The notes under the pieces: generated by a model | Databases searched by the model: none | What the model was told of the DNA's origin: nothing | The model's input: the letters and a program-made list of their open reading frames with translations, nothing else | Assembly: GCA_029582165.1 (NCBI GenBank) | Contig: CM055881.1 | Span: 29,258,094-29,322,093 of the forward strand | Length of the DNA: 64,000 nt | DNA from: Portulaca oleracea | Lineage: Eukaryota; Streptophyta; Magnoliopsida; Caryophyllales; Portulacaceae | Direction: 5' to 3' | In this document: in pieces, positions 24,035 through 34,920 of the stretch | Layout: each line of letters begins with the position of its first letter | Numbering within the stretch: the first letter of the stretch is position 1 | Made by a program: the position numbers and the translations under genes

Positions 24035-24250
24035 TGAAGAAATAATTAGAAGAAAAAGACATTGGAAGAAATAAATTATTCTTTCTGATTGCTTGTTTTT
24101 GAAAAGATATGAAAGAAACCTTATTTATACATTGGCGGTGAGCGTTAATATGCTAAAGAGGAAGAATCTTAATAAAACACATTCAATGATTTAGAATTCC
24201 TATCACAATTAGAAAAGCCTAGCATAAAACATAAAAGGACTCTAATACCA
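24035..24250 (-). mobile_element. Possible copia 5' LTR remnant
   Basis: Directly upstream of the primer-binding site, the sequence ends in CA on the minus strand. A TG (TGGTATTAGAG) occurs 216 bp upstream. That motif itself resembles a second primer-binding site, so the outer LTR boundary is uncertain. With no second LTR left, this cannot be verified. Confidence 0.35.
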
Positions 24251-24778
24251 TCTAAAAAAATAAGGTTATACTTTTGGATAATTTATATTTAAAATTCTTT
24301 AGTCAACTCGTAGAATTTATTTAAAAACAAAAAAGTACGTAAAAGTGATGTGACATTTACTTCCCTCAACTATTTTATTTACCTTTTCTTATCTAACTTT
24401 ACCTTACATTACCTAACGCTACAACTTCCCTACGCTAAAACAAGCACAGGACCTACATTGTCCATGAATGTTGCATTCAATGTTTATATAGTTTTCAAGT
24501 TGAGTTGATCCAAATTAAGTCAGCATTTTAAAAATTATGTCAGGTTATTTTCTAGTTATCACAAATGATCTTATTGGAGTTAACCTCCATCAAAATCGTT
24601 CCCAATTTAAGAAACACACGTAACCCCATAATATAGCATATTATTATCCAATATTTTATAGTGTGATCGAATTATTGTCTAAAATGTTCAAAGTATAAAA
24701 TACTAAAGTCAAAATTATTAAGAATTATAGCCAAAAAATATTAAAGTTTATAAAATATCAAAAATAGCATAATCATCA

Positions 24779-24781
<3 letters not shown>
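24251..24781. other. AT-rich intergenic DNA, nothing recognised
   Basis: No gene or terminus is supported. Confidence 0.45.

Positions 24782-24845
<64 letters not shown>
24782..24845. repeat. (AT)n microsatellite, left of LINE fragment
   Basis: About 31 AT units. A matching tract lies on the other side of the LINE fragment at 25199-25260. Confidence 0.9.
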
Positions 24846-24846
<1 letters not shown>

Positions 24847-24848
<2 letters not shown>

Positions 24849-25196
24849 TTGGAAAAACAGTTGTAATTTCCATTAACAAAACAAAGGATTACAAAAAGAG
24901 CCGTGAAAAACTTATCACAACCAAGTTTCTAGGCAGCACCCCACATACAATTTAAAACAAAAGCAAAGATAACAAACAGAAAGCTCAATTGAGCCTCAAC
25001 TTAATAATCTGAGCCACAACAATGGCCAAAACAGAAATGCTTCTATCCAAATCTTGGTAGATTCTTCTGTTCCTCTCATGCCACACATGATATGTAATGG
25101 CAGAAAGAATAATAACATGTTGAGCTTGAGTTTTCCTCTTCAAGTCAGCTAGCTGAAAAATCCCATTCTGAGCTCCCGGGAGAACCAAAGCAAGAA

Positions 25197-25198
<2 letters not shown>
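24847..25198 (-). mobile_element. 5'-truncated LINE, 3' end with zf-RVT tail
   Basis: The minus-strand frame 25188 to 24985 contains ITYHVWHERNRRIYQDLDRS and ends with a stop. This matches the W-x-E-R-N-R-R-I segment near the C-terminus of plant LINE ORF2 (zf-RVT region). About 140 bp of 3' untranslated sequence follows. AT microsatellites abut both ends exactly, so the element either inserted into an AT tract or duplicated AT repeats as its TSD. Confidence 0.75.

Positions 25199-25260
<62 letters not shown>
25199..25260. repeat. (AT)n microsatellite, right of LINE fragment
   Basis: About 31 AT units, similar in length to the left tract. Confidence 0.9.
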
Positions 25261-25262
<2 letters not shown>

Positions 25263-25480
25263 GTATAAAGGGCGATGATTGAAATATGTGGATTGTAATG
25301 AGGGTATTTTGAGAAATCAATAATTGATTCTATTTAATTGTTTTAAAGAAATCATGTAATATTAATGTGTGTGTTTTTGCATTGATGACGCTTCTTTTTT
25401 TTTTCATATGCACTATTCCTTTTTTTATTCTTTTAAATAAGAAAACTATTTATTTTATTTTTCATTATTGTTTTTTTCTT

Positions 25481-25598
25481 TATTGTTTTAAATATAGTAT
25501 CGGTAATATTTTTAACAATACGTATGGCTTATTTGCGTTTATTGTTTTAAATATAATATCGGTAATATTTTTAACAATACGTATGACTTATTTGCGTC
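25481..25598. repeat. 59-bp tandem duplication
   Basis: Two nearly identical units start at 25481 and 25540 (TATTGTTTTAAATATARTAT...). They differ at only a couple of positions, suggesting a recent duplication. Confidence 0.85.
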
Positions 25599-25599
25599 C

Positions 25600-26320
25600 C
25601 GAGCGTTTAAGTATTAGTATTATTGTATTGACGGATATGGTACATTTGCAAATATGAGATTGGTCTTCGTAAGTCAACAGACAAAAGAAAATAAATAAGA
25701 ATCTCGACATCACACTGATGCGAGACTGACGTATGATGATAGGCGACAAAATGCAAAGCGAGGCAAAAAGAACGGACGAGAACATAGACAATCATGATAC
25801 CAAAATCAGACAGACAGAAGTAATCCAGATATTGTCACGTGATAGGTTGGGCCGGAGCACGTGTGAGGTCCCGCAGTAATGATACATTCATCATACTTTT
25901 GGGCCGATGAGATCAAACATGTGGCCACAACCAAGTTATAAGCCTATTGGTCCCAAAACCATTCAACATTTTCTTTAAAGTATTTCTTTGGGTTACTATT
26001 TGTTTGGTGCGAAGGATAAGCCATTAAGCCTGTACCTTACGTTGCCAAGTTTTCTTTGGATTGTAATTCCTTGCAATGGTCCAGTACTCCAGTGTATGAC
26101 TGCCCTTTGGTAATATTCTATGTTCTAACTTCTAAAAAATCCAAAATAAATAAATAAAAACTAAAACATTATATGTTCTGAGTTCTGACCCTTTGTTTCT
26201 TGCTTTGTTCCATTCCCATAATGATATGGTGAATCACAAATTCATCTATATACTAATATAATATTTAGCTTGTACGTTGCAAGAATGATGTCAATTATGT
26301 AATATTGGATGTAGAATTCA
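25600..26320. other. Intergenic DNA, nothing recognised
   Basis: No gene is supported. Overlapping minus-strand frames near 25588-25795 have no recognisable motif. Confidence 0.45.
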
Positions 26321-26485
26321 GACACCGCTCTTTTGAACGTTAAAACAACTAACCACAATATAAATTACCGCAATCTACCACAACTCACCACAAATTACCA
26401 TTACCTTTTTACTATTTCTACCGTAAGTTAACGCAATCTACCGCAACTTAACGAACCGCAACTTAACACACAAAAGAACGGTGCC
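26321..26485. mobile_element. Short MITE of the CCGTTCTTTTGTG family
   Basis: The left end GACACCGCTCTTTTG and inverted right end GGCACCGTTCTTTTG are near-perfect TIRs. The interior consists of ACCGCAATCTACC/ACCACAACTC blocks, the reverse complement of the blocks in the 13480 element. No certain TSD. Confidence 0.65.
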
Positions 26486-26779
26486 TAATTATAATTCTTA
26501 ACTTGTAAAAATGTTTTTCAACTTTGAGTTGAGTTGACACAATATTATCTTCGCCAGTTATTTTATAACAATTTTCATATTAGAATATTCGAATCATAGA
26601 TGGTTTATTACCAATAACATTGAGAATGTGAGAAGGGATGAACGTCAAGTATCGCAGAGATGGACATCAAGTTTGCATGGATAGTTGATGTCTCCCTGAT
26701 GTTCACCATGCAAACTTGATGTGCATCTCTACGATATATAATGTCCGTCTTTGTGATACTTGATATCCCTTCTCTTCAC

Positions 26780-27380
26780 TAAAAATGTTCATGGTCCAAT
26801 TTGAGTGAAAATGGACTGGATCGATGGACCGAGGATCGATCCTCGGTCCAAAAAATATGGAAGTTCGGTCTTCGGTCCAGGGACTGGACCGAACTAAAAG
26901 ACCGAATTGTGGACCGAGGGCCGAACAATAATACTCCCTAGGGTTTTTAATTTGAGTCATGCTGACTTTTTTCCATAGTCCACCCTAACTCCCTAACCCT
27001 AAGCACCTCTTTCAGACTTTCACTCTTCAATTTTAATTTTCAAAAATCAAAACCCACATTCTCTCGACAGTCGACTGGTTCAGACATTCTCCCTCTCTGC
27101 CCTCTGGTCTCTGCCGTCTCTGGTTCTCTCGACAGTCGACTCTCACTCATCAGTCGTCACTCCAGCAGCCTCTCTTACCGTCGCTCTCGAGTCTCGCCGA
27201 CAGCTTCTCTCTGTCGTCCTCGAAAAGCGTTCACAAAAAATGAGCAGTTGCCCTAATTCGGTCGATCGGGATCGAACTTTTGATCGGTCGATCCGGACCG
27301 AAATAAGTTCGGTCCAGTCCTCGGTCCGGCCCAGTCCATAGTTCGGTCTTCGGTCCAGCCTGGACCGATGAACAGCCCTA
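26780..27380. mobile_element. hAT-type MITE
   Basis: The TIRs are TAAAAATGTTCATGGTCC and, inverted, TAGGGCTGTTCATCGGTCC. Flanking 8-mers CTCTTCAC (26772-26779) and CTTCTCAC (27381-27388) match at 6 of 8 positions, fitting an old hAT 8-bp TSD. Sub-terminal regions are packed with GGACCGA/TCGGTCC motifs in both orientations. The centre (about 27000-27230) is CT-rich and resembles a transposase-gene leader, but no transposase remains. Confidence 0.75.
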
Positions 27381-27423
27381 CTTCTCACCTTCTCACCAAA
27401 ATGTCTTTCTCATATTATCTGGT

Positions 27424-27426
<3 letters not shown>

Positions 27427-27486
<60 letters not shown>

Positions 27487-27487
27487 A
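27427..27487. repeat. (AT)n tract, likely SINE tail
   Basis: An AT run directly at the 3' end of the tRNA-derived SINE read on the minus strand. It may be the SINE tail, which would be unusual compared with a poly(A) tail. Confidence 0.6.
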
Positions 27488-27655
27488 GGAAATACCATTC
27501 CCTTGAGGGCCCCACCAACTTCCTCACTCGCTGACAAGGAGTTTAAACCGCCTAACTCAGCAGCAGAGTGAGGGATTTAGGTCTATGGTAGGTTTCGAAC
27601 CCCCGACCAGTGTTTCCACTTCACCCCCCTAACCAACTGAGCTACACGAATAATC
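27488..27655 (-). mobile_element. tRNA-derived SINE
   Basis: Read on the minus strand, the head has a Pol III A box, TAGCTCAGTTGG (27633-27644), and a B box, GGTTCGAAACC (27591-27601), at tRNA-like spacing. About 100 bp of non-tRNA body follows, then an AT-rich tail. There is no coding capacity. The tRNA-like head with a body and simple-repeat tail defines a SINE. I could not confirm a TSD. Confidence 0.65.
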
Positions 27656-27953
27656 TGTACTGAGGAGTTTGTGATTGGAAATAATCCAAAGTGACTTTTC
27701 AGTCACCGACAGTTTGTACATTTTCACTATTTTCTCATAGCAATCCATAATCAATTTCCGACACCGAAAAACCGACGTGACGACCAGAAAGTATGTTTAT
27801 TCATACTTCAAAAAGGAAATTTTCGGTCGCCACGTCAGCTTTCCGGTGCCGGATATTGATTCTGGACTGCTATGAAAAAATAGTGGAAAAGTATAGACTG
27901 TTAGTGGCCGAAAAATCACTTTAGATTATTCCTAGTCACAAGTCGTTCAGTAT
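27656..27953. mobile_element. Fold-back MITE
   Basis: Two arms of about 135 bp are inverted copies. The left starts near TACTGAGGAGTTTGTGATTGG and the right ends CCTAGTCACAAGTCGTTCAGTA. Both arms share blocks such as CACTATTTT-TCATAGCA-TCCA-AATCAAT-TCCG-CACCG. The element begins where the SINE head ends. The long arms suggest a Mutator-type MITE, but no 9-bp TSD was found. Confidence 0.7.
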
Positions 27954-28015
27954 GGATTATTAGTGGCCAAAAACCCTATATTGAAAAGATAAATGCATGA
28001 TTTTAATATTTATAA

Positions 28016-28145
28016 CTAACATTATACATCCCGTGCAATGCACGAGAAGATTGTCAATTATTAAACTATTATATTGACACTTAACTGTTAAACGTTTTTT
28101 GGTAAGAACATGTGTAATAAGATAATTAAAATTGAAATACTTATT

Positions 28146-28180
<35 letters not shown>

Positions 28181-28886
28181 ATATAAGAAAATATTTATCA
28201 AATAATTTATTTTTCAATTTGGTGAATTAAACATTATTATTAATATGATAAAAGAATCCAGAAATATGTGTTATAATTTTGTCTTAAACACATATGATAA
28301 AAAATAATAGTAATTTTATTTTGGTTAATTTGAATAAATGCAAGTAATTATATAATTTTATTGATACCACAAATTAAATCAATAAAAGGTAGTAGGTTAC
28401 CATTAAAGAAAGATATATTTGTGTACTTATTGGTTGATAGCTATTTTTAATTGTAATTTATTTTATTAACTAAAAGCTATTACTACCTCCGTCCCATTTT
28501 GTTTGTCATTTCAACTAAATTTGGAAAACCAATGCATATTAGAAATGAGCTGAAAAATTTGTAATTTACCCAAATTGCCCATATATTAATTGAGAATGAT
28601 AGTTGCTGGAATTGTAAAAAGTGATAGATAGATTTATTAATTAGGGGTAGAAAAGGAACTGATATTGAAATTGAAAATTTGTCAAACAAATTGGGACAAA
28701 GGAATTAGTTAAAATGAAAAACATTTTAGGATGAAGGTAGTAATATTTAACACCCTTAATGAATACATTAAATAAATGAGTCAATGAAAAGTTTTCTACT
28801 CAAGAAAAAAAAATGAGATCTTTATATATATGACACGTGGCAATATCTCATTCTCTTTGTTTTGTTTTAATATACTTATTAATAAA
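28016..28886 (-). mobile_element. Helitron, copy 1 of a tandem pair
   Basis: On the minus strand the 3' end has the hairpin-bearing CTCGTGCATTGCACGGG, then ATGTATAATG and TTAG (a changed CTAG) followed by T. The 5' end lies at about 28886 with TTTATTAATAAGTATATTAAAAC. Its interior matches the Helitron at 28890-36658 nearly base for base outside insertions. A 258-bp Stowaway is nested in it. No protein is encoded. Confidence 0.7.
28483..28740. mobile_element. Stowaway MITE inside Helitron copy 1
   Basis: The termini are CTACCTCCGTCCCATTTTG and, inverted, CTACCTTCATCCTAAAATG. TA flanks lie at 28481-28482 and 28741-28742. It occupies the same position in the Helitron that the 6.9-kb mariner-like element holds in copy 2. 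Confidence 0.8.
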
Positions 28887-29939
28887 TTACTAGCATTATA
28901 CATCCCGTGCAATGCACAAGAAGATTGTCAATTATTAAACTATCAGCACTTAAGTGTTAAACGTTTTTTGATAAGAATATGTGTGTTAAGCAAAATAAAA
29001 TTGAAATACTTATTTTCCATATATATATATATATATATAAAAGAAAATATTTATCAAATAATTTACTTTTCAATTTGGTGAATTAGACATTATTATTAAT
29101 ATTATAAAAGAATTCAGAAATATGTGTTATAATTTTGTCTTAAACACATATAATTAAAAATAATAGTAATTTTTATTTTGGTTAATTTGAATAAACGCAA
29201 GTAATTATATAATTCTTTTGATATCACAAATTAAATCAATAAAAGGTAATAGGTTACCATTAAAGAAAGATAAGAAGAGTAAATTGTTAACTTGTAAATG
29301 ACAACATCTCTTCATTTTTCCATGAAGATACATTTGTGTACTTATTGGTTGATAGCTATTATTAATAGTAATTTATTTTATTAATTGAAAGCTATTACTC
29401 CCTCCGTTCCATATTAATTGACACTTTAACTAACTTATTTTGTTTCAAAATAATTGTCGCTTTCCGTTTCCCAATAATTAATTCAATTTTTTTTCCTTTT
29501 TTTACTTTTTAAAATAATTACTCTTCTCCCAATACATTTTTTTTTTACTTTTTTTACTTTTCAGAATAATTACACCTCCAATTAAACATTTCAATTCTTC
29601 TCAGTGCTCTTGCTTCCTCTTTCTTCTCGTCAATTTCCTCAAAACTAAACATTGTATTATTTCTATCCAGTACTCTTTCTTCATCAAAACTTAACATTTC
29701 ACATCATCAAAATTATTCTTTCTTCCTCTTCTTCTCAGTACTCTTTCTTCATCAAAATTAAACATTTCACCTCACCAAAATTACTCTTTCTTCATCAAAA
29801 TTACTAAGTCAATTTCTCCTAGTTAGGGTTCCCGATTTCAATTTATTACTACAACCCTAAATCCAAATCAAAATCAACCCTTGTGTTTCAGATTGAAATT
29901 CACTCCTAGTTAGGGTTTCCACAAATACTCCTCACTGAT

Positions 29940-30220
29940 ATCTGCGAATAGGGTTTTGGGTTTTCGATTTGATTTGGCTATGGCAGGGGACGACAAAGAT
30001 GAACATAAGACGGCACAGACATCATCTTTTCGCCAGCGATGATGAAGATGGCGAGCAAGATGCAGCAGGAGAGAGAAAGTGATCCTCCCGGTAAGTTCAC
30101 TCTGCCCCTGTTTAAATGTGACATTGATGGATTTTTTTTCACGGCAGAGACATCGTCATTTCGCCATTTTGCTATGACTGGTGTTGGAAGCTCGTGTATG
30201 GTGAATTTCACCTGTATAAT
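29940..30220 (+). other. Possible captured exon or gene start inside MLE
   Basis: After a leader-like stretch with repeated TTAGGGTTTC/CCCTAA motifs (29820-29970), an ATG at 29980 opens a frame beginning MAGDDKDEHKTAQTSSF. It breaks at 30040, after which another frame continues for about 60 codons (KMASKMQQERESDPPGKF). The base composition is gene-like and unlike the rest of the element. I recognise no family. It may be a captured host exon or the MLE's own untranslated sequence. Confidence 0.3.
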
Positions 30221-30770
30221 TGTCTACTTATTGGTTTTGTATTGCTCTTTGGATATGAATTGGAATGTGAATTTCACCTATATAAAGATATGGTTGAATG
30301 TGAATTGGTTCTATATTGCTCTTTGGATATGAATTGGTCCTGTTTTGCTCTATGGATATGAATTGAAATGTAGTTACATCAACTTTGCAGAAGGTTGGTT
30401 CATTTCATATACTCCCTCCATTTCTTACAGTGACAGGTTGACATTATGGTGCAGAATGTTGGAATATTACTCCTATATGAATTGGAATATTACTCCTATA
30501 TGAATTGGAGTATATGATGTCTTATAGTTTACATTATAGTGCAGAATGTTGGTTCTATGGTTGACATTATGTGCAGAATGTTATTGGTAGTGGGTTGGTT
30601 CTATGGTTGAAATGAATTGGAGTACTCCCCTAATTGATGTTGTTGTTGCTGCTTCTTGTTGCTCTTATTCATTCTACCAAACACACCCCCCAACTGATGT
30701 TGCTATTGTTGTTGCTGCTTCTTCTTGCTCTTATTCATTCTCCCTCCCCCCCAAAACTGATATACTCCTA

Positions 30771-30840
30771 GCCTATTAGCTCAAAGGTAGAGCAACGTGC
30801 AACATTGTACGTTGATGTGGGTTCAAATCCCATACAGGCC
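30771..30840 (+). tRNA. tRNA-like sequence, degenerate
   Basis: The sequence has a D-arm-like TAGCTCAAAGGTAGAGCA, a 7-bp central hairpin (AACGTGC/GTACGTT), and a T-arm-like GTGGGTTCAAATCCCAT with a perfect B box, GGTTCAAATCC (30820-30830). The ends GCCT and AGGC can pair. The acceptor stem has mismatches and the anticodon loop is not a standard seven bases, so no anticodon can be assigned. It is probably a tRNA pseudogene or a SINE head inside the MLE. Confidence 0.4.
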
Positions 30841-30889
30841 GGCTTTTGTTCAATTGGGACGTAATGATTGAATTATGGCCTATTTTCTC

Positions 30890-31220
30890 AAAAAACACAA
30901 AACAGGAGAGACACAAACTCAAGACCCATTTGCTGAATTTACATGACAGAGGCACAAACTCAAAACCCATATGCCTTGGATGTTTAACACAAAACAACCG
31001 AGGCACAAAATCAAGACCCAAAACACAAAACAACAAAGGCAGTAGTACATGACATGAACACAAAATGGCAGAGGCACAAAAACTCAAAACCCATATGCCT
31101 TGGATGTTTAACAAGAACTGAGTTGAATGTAGTCAGAGATACACCAAATAGCAGAAACCACAAAACACAAAACCCATTAGCTGAATTTGCATGAAAGAGG
31201 CACAAACTCAGTACTACCAA
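30890..31220. repeat. Degenerate tandem repeats in MLE
   Basis: Blocks such as AGGCACAAACTCAAAACCC and CATATGCCTTGGATGTTTAAC recur at 30950-31000 and 31070-31115. Open frames on the minus strand here are by-products of the repeats. Confidence 0.7.
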
Positions 31221-31959
31221 TAGTTACCCAAAAAAAAAAATCCTAAAAGAACCTAGGGAGATAAATCTTTAGCATATGAAATATTGTTTTGTTAAGTTCA
31301 TGTTGGACATCAATTACATCATCAATTAGTGTAGTGACTGGCATTGAACTTCCATCGTCCATGGAGTCTTCCATAACCATGGAATCTGTTGAGTCCATCG
31401 AATCTTGGACAACCATATTCCTGTAATCTGTCATCAACAAGTCATATCCATACATGAGATAATATAGACATTAATAATGTAACGCCCCGGAAATTCAATT
31501 ATAGAAAGTCAAAGTCAAACTAACGTTAACAGACAAAACTTAGCGGAAGACTTCAAATTCAGTTGGGCGTCACTGCCGTATCCCCGAAGGAACACAAGGC
31601 GAGAAAGGAAAACATAATTGTCTGCTAACGGTATCTACTAACAACTTCGAACCAAACTTTAAAACATCATAACGAAAACAAAATAAAAAGTTCAAGGACT
31701 TCTAGACTCGCAGTCCTCACTTCTAATTCCCGTCCCCAGCATTTAGATCTTCACCTGAAAACAAAACATTTCAAAAATGAGGGGGAAATCTCAATAATGT
31801 CTACCCCTAACGTTTAAAACAGTTAAAGTCCATTTCAATTCATTTTAGGGAGAGGGATCGAATCAAACGTTTTACAAACCTTTAACCCTTAACTGTTTTC
31901 CTCAACCCATCCAATCCATATTTTAATTTGTGGGCGGGATATCAAATCCCAAAAAGAAC

Positions 31960-32237
31960 ATCGCCTACCAAAGGCATCATAACAACCATCATATATCAGG
32001 GATACAACCCTGATCTCCTGGCACATAACCCATACAGGCCTCGAATCCTGGTCTCGGGGTTATCACCCGCATAAATATTAGCCTCTCAACGGCATCAACC
32101 AATCGCCCACCAAGGGCATCATAACATCTATCCTATATCAGGGATGCAACCCTGATCTCCTGGCACATAACCCATACAGGTATCGAATCCTGGTCTCAGG
32201 GTTATCACCCGCATAAAAAATTAGCCTGTGAAAGGCA
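31960..32237. repeat. 139-bp tandem duplication in the gypsy LTR
   Basis: Two units start at about 31961 and 32100. Both contain CATCATAAC, ATATCAGGGAT-CAACCCTGATC, CTGGCACATAACCCATACAGG and GGGTTATCACCCGCATAAA. Each unit holds several small palindromes. They may be regulatory repeats of the LTR, but that is inference. Confidence 0.85.
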
Positions 32238-34026
32238 TCAAATCAACAACCCGCTTAATGTTTTCACTTTGAATTACTAATTCATTATTCACACTCATCT
32301 CACAACTCTCAAGTCAAACCCAACCCAGATTATCAAAATCAATAATAAAACCACTTATAAAAGACCATCTCAATTCCTCCACTCATAAAATAAGGTACAA
32401 CAATTACAAACAGTTATCCAAAACAGATGGTCATAATTCCACAAAAGTCCCCTTTCGGGATGCAATTCTCAAAACAGATTAGAAAACATTAAAACACATT
32501 TAAAGAGCATCCCAGTGGGGATTAGAGCATAGACATTACCTGATATACTTCACAAGACAAAGAAAAGAAGAACACACTTGAGCTCACTAACGTCTCGCAC
32601 TAACTCGGGCCTAGAATAAAAGTAATTATCTAATCAAAACGCGTTCTAACGAAGTTAGTATTAACTATTAACTACCTAACCCATCCCCTAGGAACACTTA
32701 GGTTCCTATCATTTACGAAATTACACTTAACACCTCCAAGAAAACACATAACAAGATCACAACAACTAATTCTTTTACCTAGACTAATTCAAGAATATAA
32801 ATTTAGTGAACAACCACAATTACTAATTTAAACATGTACCCCAACTCAATTTAATCACATAAAACCAAACTTAAAACCTCAATCAAAATAATTAAACTAA
32901 AATTTTGACATCGAAACATCATAAAATATAACACCCTAGACAAGGTCAAATTACCACAAAAGAATATAGCTAAAATTAATTCGTTTTACGTAAAGAAAAC
33001 CGATAGTAGCGTATTAATAATATAAGGATGTAATGTTCAAAACTTTACTTGTAAACCAATCAATTTATAATAATTTAATCTAATCCTAAAACATGCATAA
33101 AATATCATACACTAACATGGCATACCTTATGTGCATATATTCTATTACTAACCTTATAATAATCATGCATGAAATATTAACGCTATCCTAAACATGAATT
33201 TCTTAACCAATAAACAAGAAAAAAAAACCTTAAGAACATGTGAATAAACTATAAAGAACATATAAACATTTAAACTTCTAATCAAGAATCCTAAACAACT
33301 AATTTCTTTAAACAAGATTTAATCAAGAATCAAGAATTAAAAGACAAGAACCGAATCTTTAGTAGCTTAACTAACCTAACTTATTTAATCAAGTTTAAAC
33401 ATGAAATTAAACAAGAAAGAACCCTAGGAAATAAAAGAACATAATATTTAACTTAATGAAACAAGAAACCTAACTAATTTACAAGAATCAAGAAGACTTA
33501 GGTTTTCATGTACAAGAACCATAAAGAACTTAGTAACATTAAACTACTAATCAAGAACCTAAGGTTTTAATAACAAGAAATCAACCTAATTCATGTAACA
33601 AACTTAACAAGATTTATTCCTAGGGAACAATAAAGGACTTAACAATTAAACAACTAAACATTCAAGAATTTAACCTAAGTAATAAATTTCCAAGTTCGTA
33701 CATACAATAATATTGTGGTCTAACGATTCATGTAAAGAATATAACGAATATTAAAGAATCACTTTCAACCCTAATAATCAACTATTACAACCTAAATCTA
33801 ATTACAATTTATAACATAAAATTACACATAACAATTAGAAAAAATTACACATAATTACATCAAGAAAAAAAATTACAATTAATTTTCCTAATTACAACAC
33901 TAACAATACAATAATTATAAAAACAGAATATTAATAACAATAAAAATTACAATTATATACATCAGATTAATAATAATAACACAAGAAAAGGAAAAGGAAA
34001 AAGAAAAGAAAAGAAAAGAAATATAA

Positions 34027-34540
34027 CAGTTAGGGTTAGGGTTAGAGTTAGGGTTTACGTAGGTGTTAGGGCTCGGTGGTCTGGGCAGGCGTCGACGGCG
34101 GGAGGCGGTGCGACACTCGAGGCAGCGACGAGGGGCGGCGTCGGAGAATGGTTGTCGGACGGTCAGGGGCAGCGGCGAGGGAGTGTTCGACGTCGACTTC
34201 TCGAGCAGCAGCAGCGGCAGTTTTCGACGGCCCTTTCTTCGACTGGGGCGGCGCTGGCGACGTCGGGGCGGCGGTGCGAGGGTCGCCTGGGGATGAGGCA
34301 GCGACGGCGACGCTGGTGGCGACGGTGGTGGCGCCTGGTGGTCGTCCGAGGGAGGGAGAATGAGAAAGCGAAACAGAGGGAGAGAGAGAGAAGGAAAAGT
34401 CGCGGTGGTTTGCAGCGGCGTGCGGTGGTTCCCGGCGATTGCTGCGGCGGCTGTGGTGGCGGCGTGCGACTCTGGTGGTCGGCTGGTGCTGGGCGAGAGA
34501 GGGAGAGAGGGAGGAGAGGTTGAGAGCTAGGGTTTGGGGT
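34027..34540 (-). promoter_or_regulatory. GC-rich LTR leader with telobox-like repeats
   Basis: Downstream of the LTR TATA box on the minus strand lies about 450 bp of very GC-rich sequence (34060-34500). It ends in four CCCTAA-type units (34027-34052). CCCTAA repeats resemble plant telobox motifs found in promoters and leaders. Open frames of 77-123 codons here are explained by composition and are not called as genes. Confidence 0.45.
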
Positions 34541-34570
34541 TTGATAGTTTAGGGTTTTGAGGGGAAAAAG

Positions 34571-34580
34571 AGTTTATATA
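34571..34580 (-). promoter_or_regulatory. TATA box of the gypsy LTR
   Basis: The minus strand reads TATATAAACT, about 340 bp inside the LTR and followed by the GC-rich leader. The position fits an LTR promoter. Confidence 0.5.
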
Positions 34581-34920
34581 TTCTACCCATAATTAGTCCC
34601 ACTAATCCTATTCCTAACCCAACCCATTTAAAACAATTAAAACTGATTTTCTTTCAAAAGCCCAATAATTTTAATAATTGTAATAATAATAATAATACTA
34701 ATATTCATATAATCACATAACAAATAATATTCACGTAATTAATCCCATAAAAATATTAGTCAGCGGAAATTACTAATCTACCCTTGTTAGTCCCTCAACG
34801 GTCCTACGAGCTCAAGCGTTAGCATAAATAAACACATTACGAACAACAGTAAATAACGAAGTCAACCTATTTTATTAACGACGTCACGGTCAACATCGTT
34901 GGATTTTTCGGGGTTTTACA

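Larger units (their letters stand above)
31478..34920 (-). mobile_element. 3.44-kb LTR of a Ty3-gypsy chromovirus
   Basis: On the minus strand the sequence begins TGTAAAACCCCGAAAAATCC and ends CCGGGGCGTTACA, with 5-bp inverted ends TGTAA/TTACA. Immediately upstream on that strand lies an element-3'-end signature: TTTCGAGGACGAAACTTCTTTTAAGAAGG, as found in chromovirus polyprotein tails and polypurine tracts, so this is a 3' LTR. A TATA box (34571-34580) precedes a GC-rich leader. No 5-bp TSD was found, and the rest of the element is missing except for about 230 bp. Confidence 0.65.

Noticed and set aside
27143..27388. Arg-rich 81-codon frame (RSRSTE-like)
   Set aside because: Produced by repeated CGGTCC words in the hAT MITE terminus.
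30776..31220. Cys/Leu-rich minus-strand frames that look like membrane proteins
   Set aside because: They come from degenerate tandem repeats and the tRNA-like sequence, with no independent support.
34027..34052. Telomere-like TTAGGG units
   Set aside because: Only four imperfect units, inside an LTR and not at a chromosome end. More like telobox promoter motifs.
34063..34523. Three overlapping open frames of 77-123 codons, rich in Arg and Gly
   Set aside because: They lie in different frames of the same GC-rich LTR leader. High GC lowers stop frequency, and no domain is visible.
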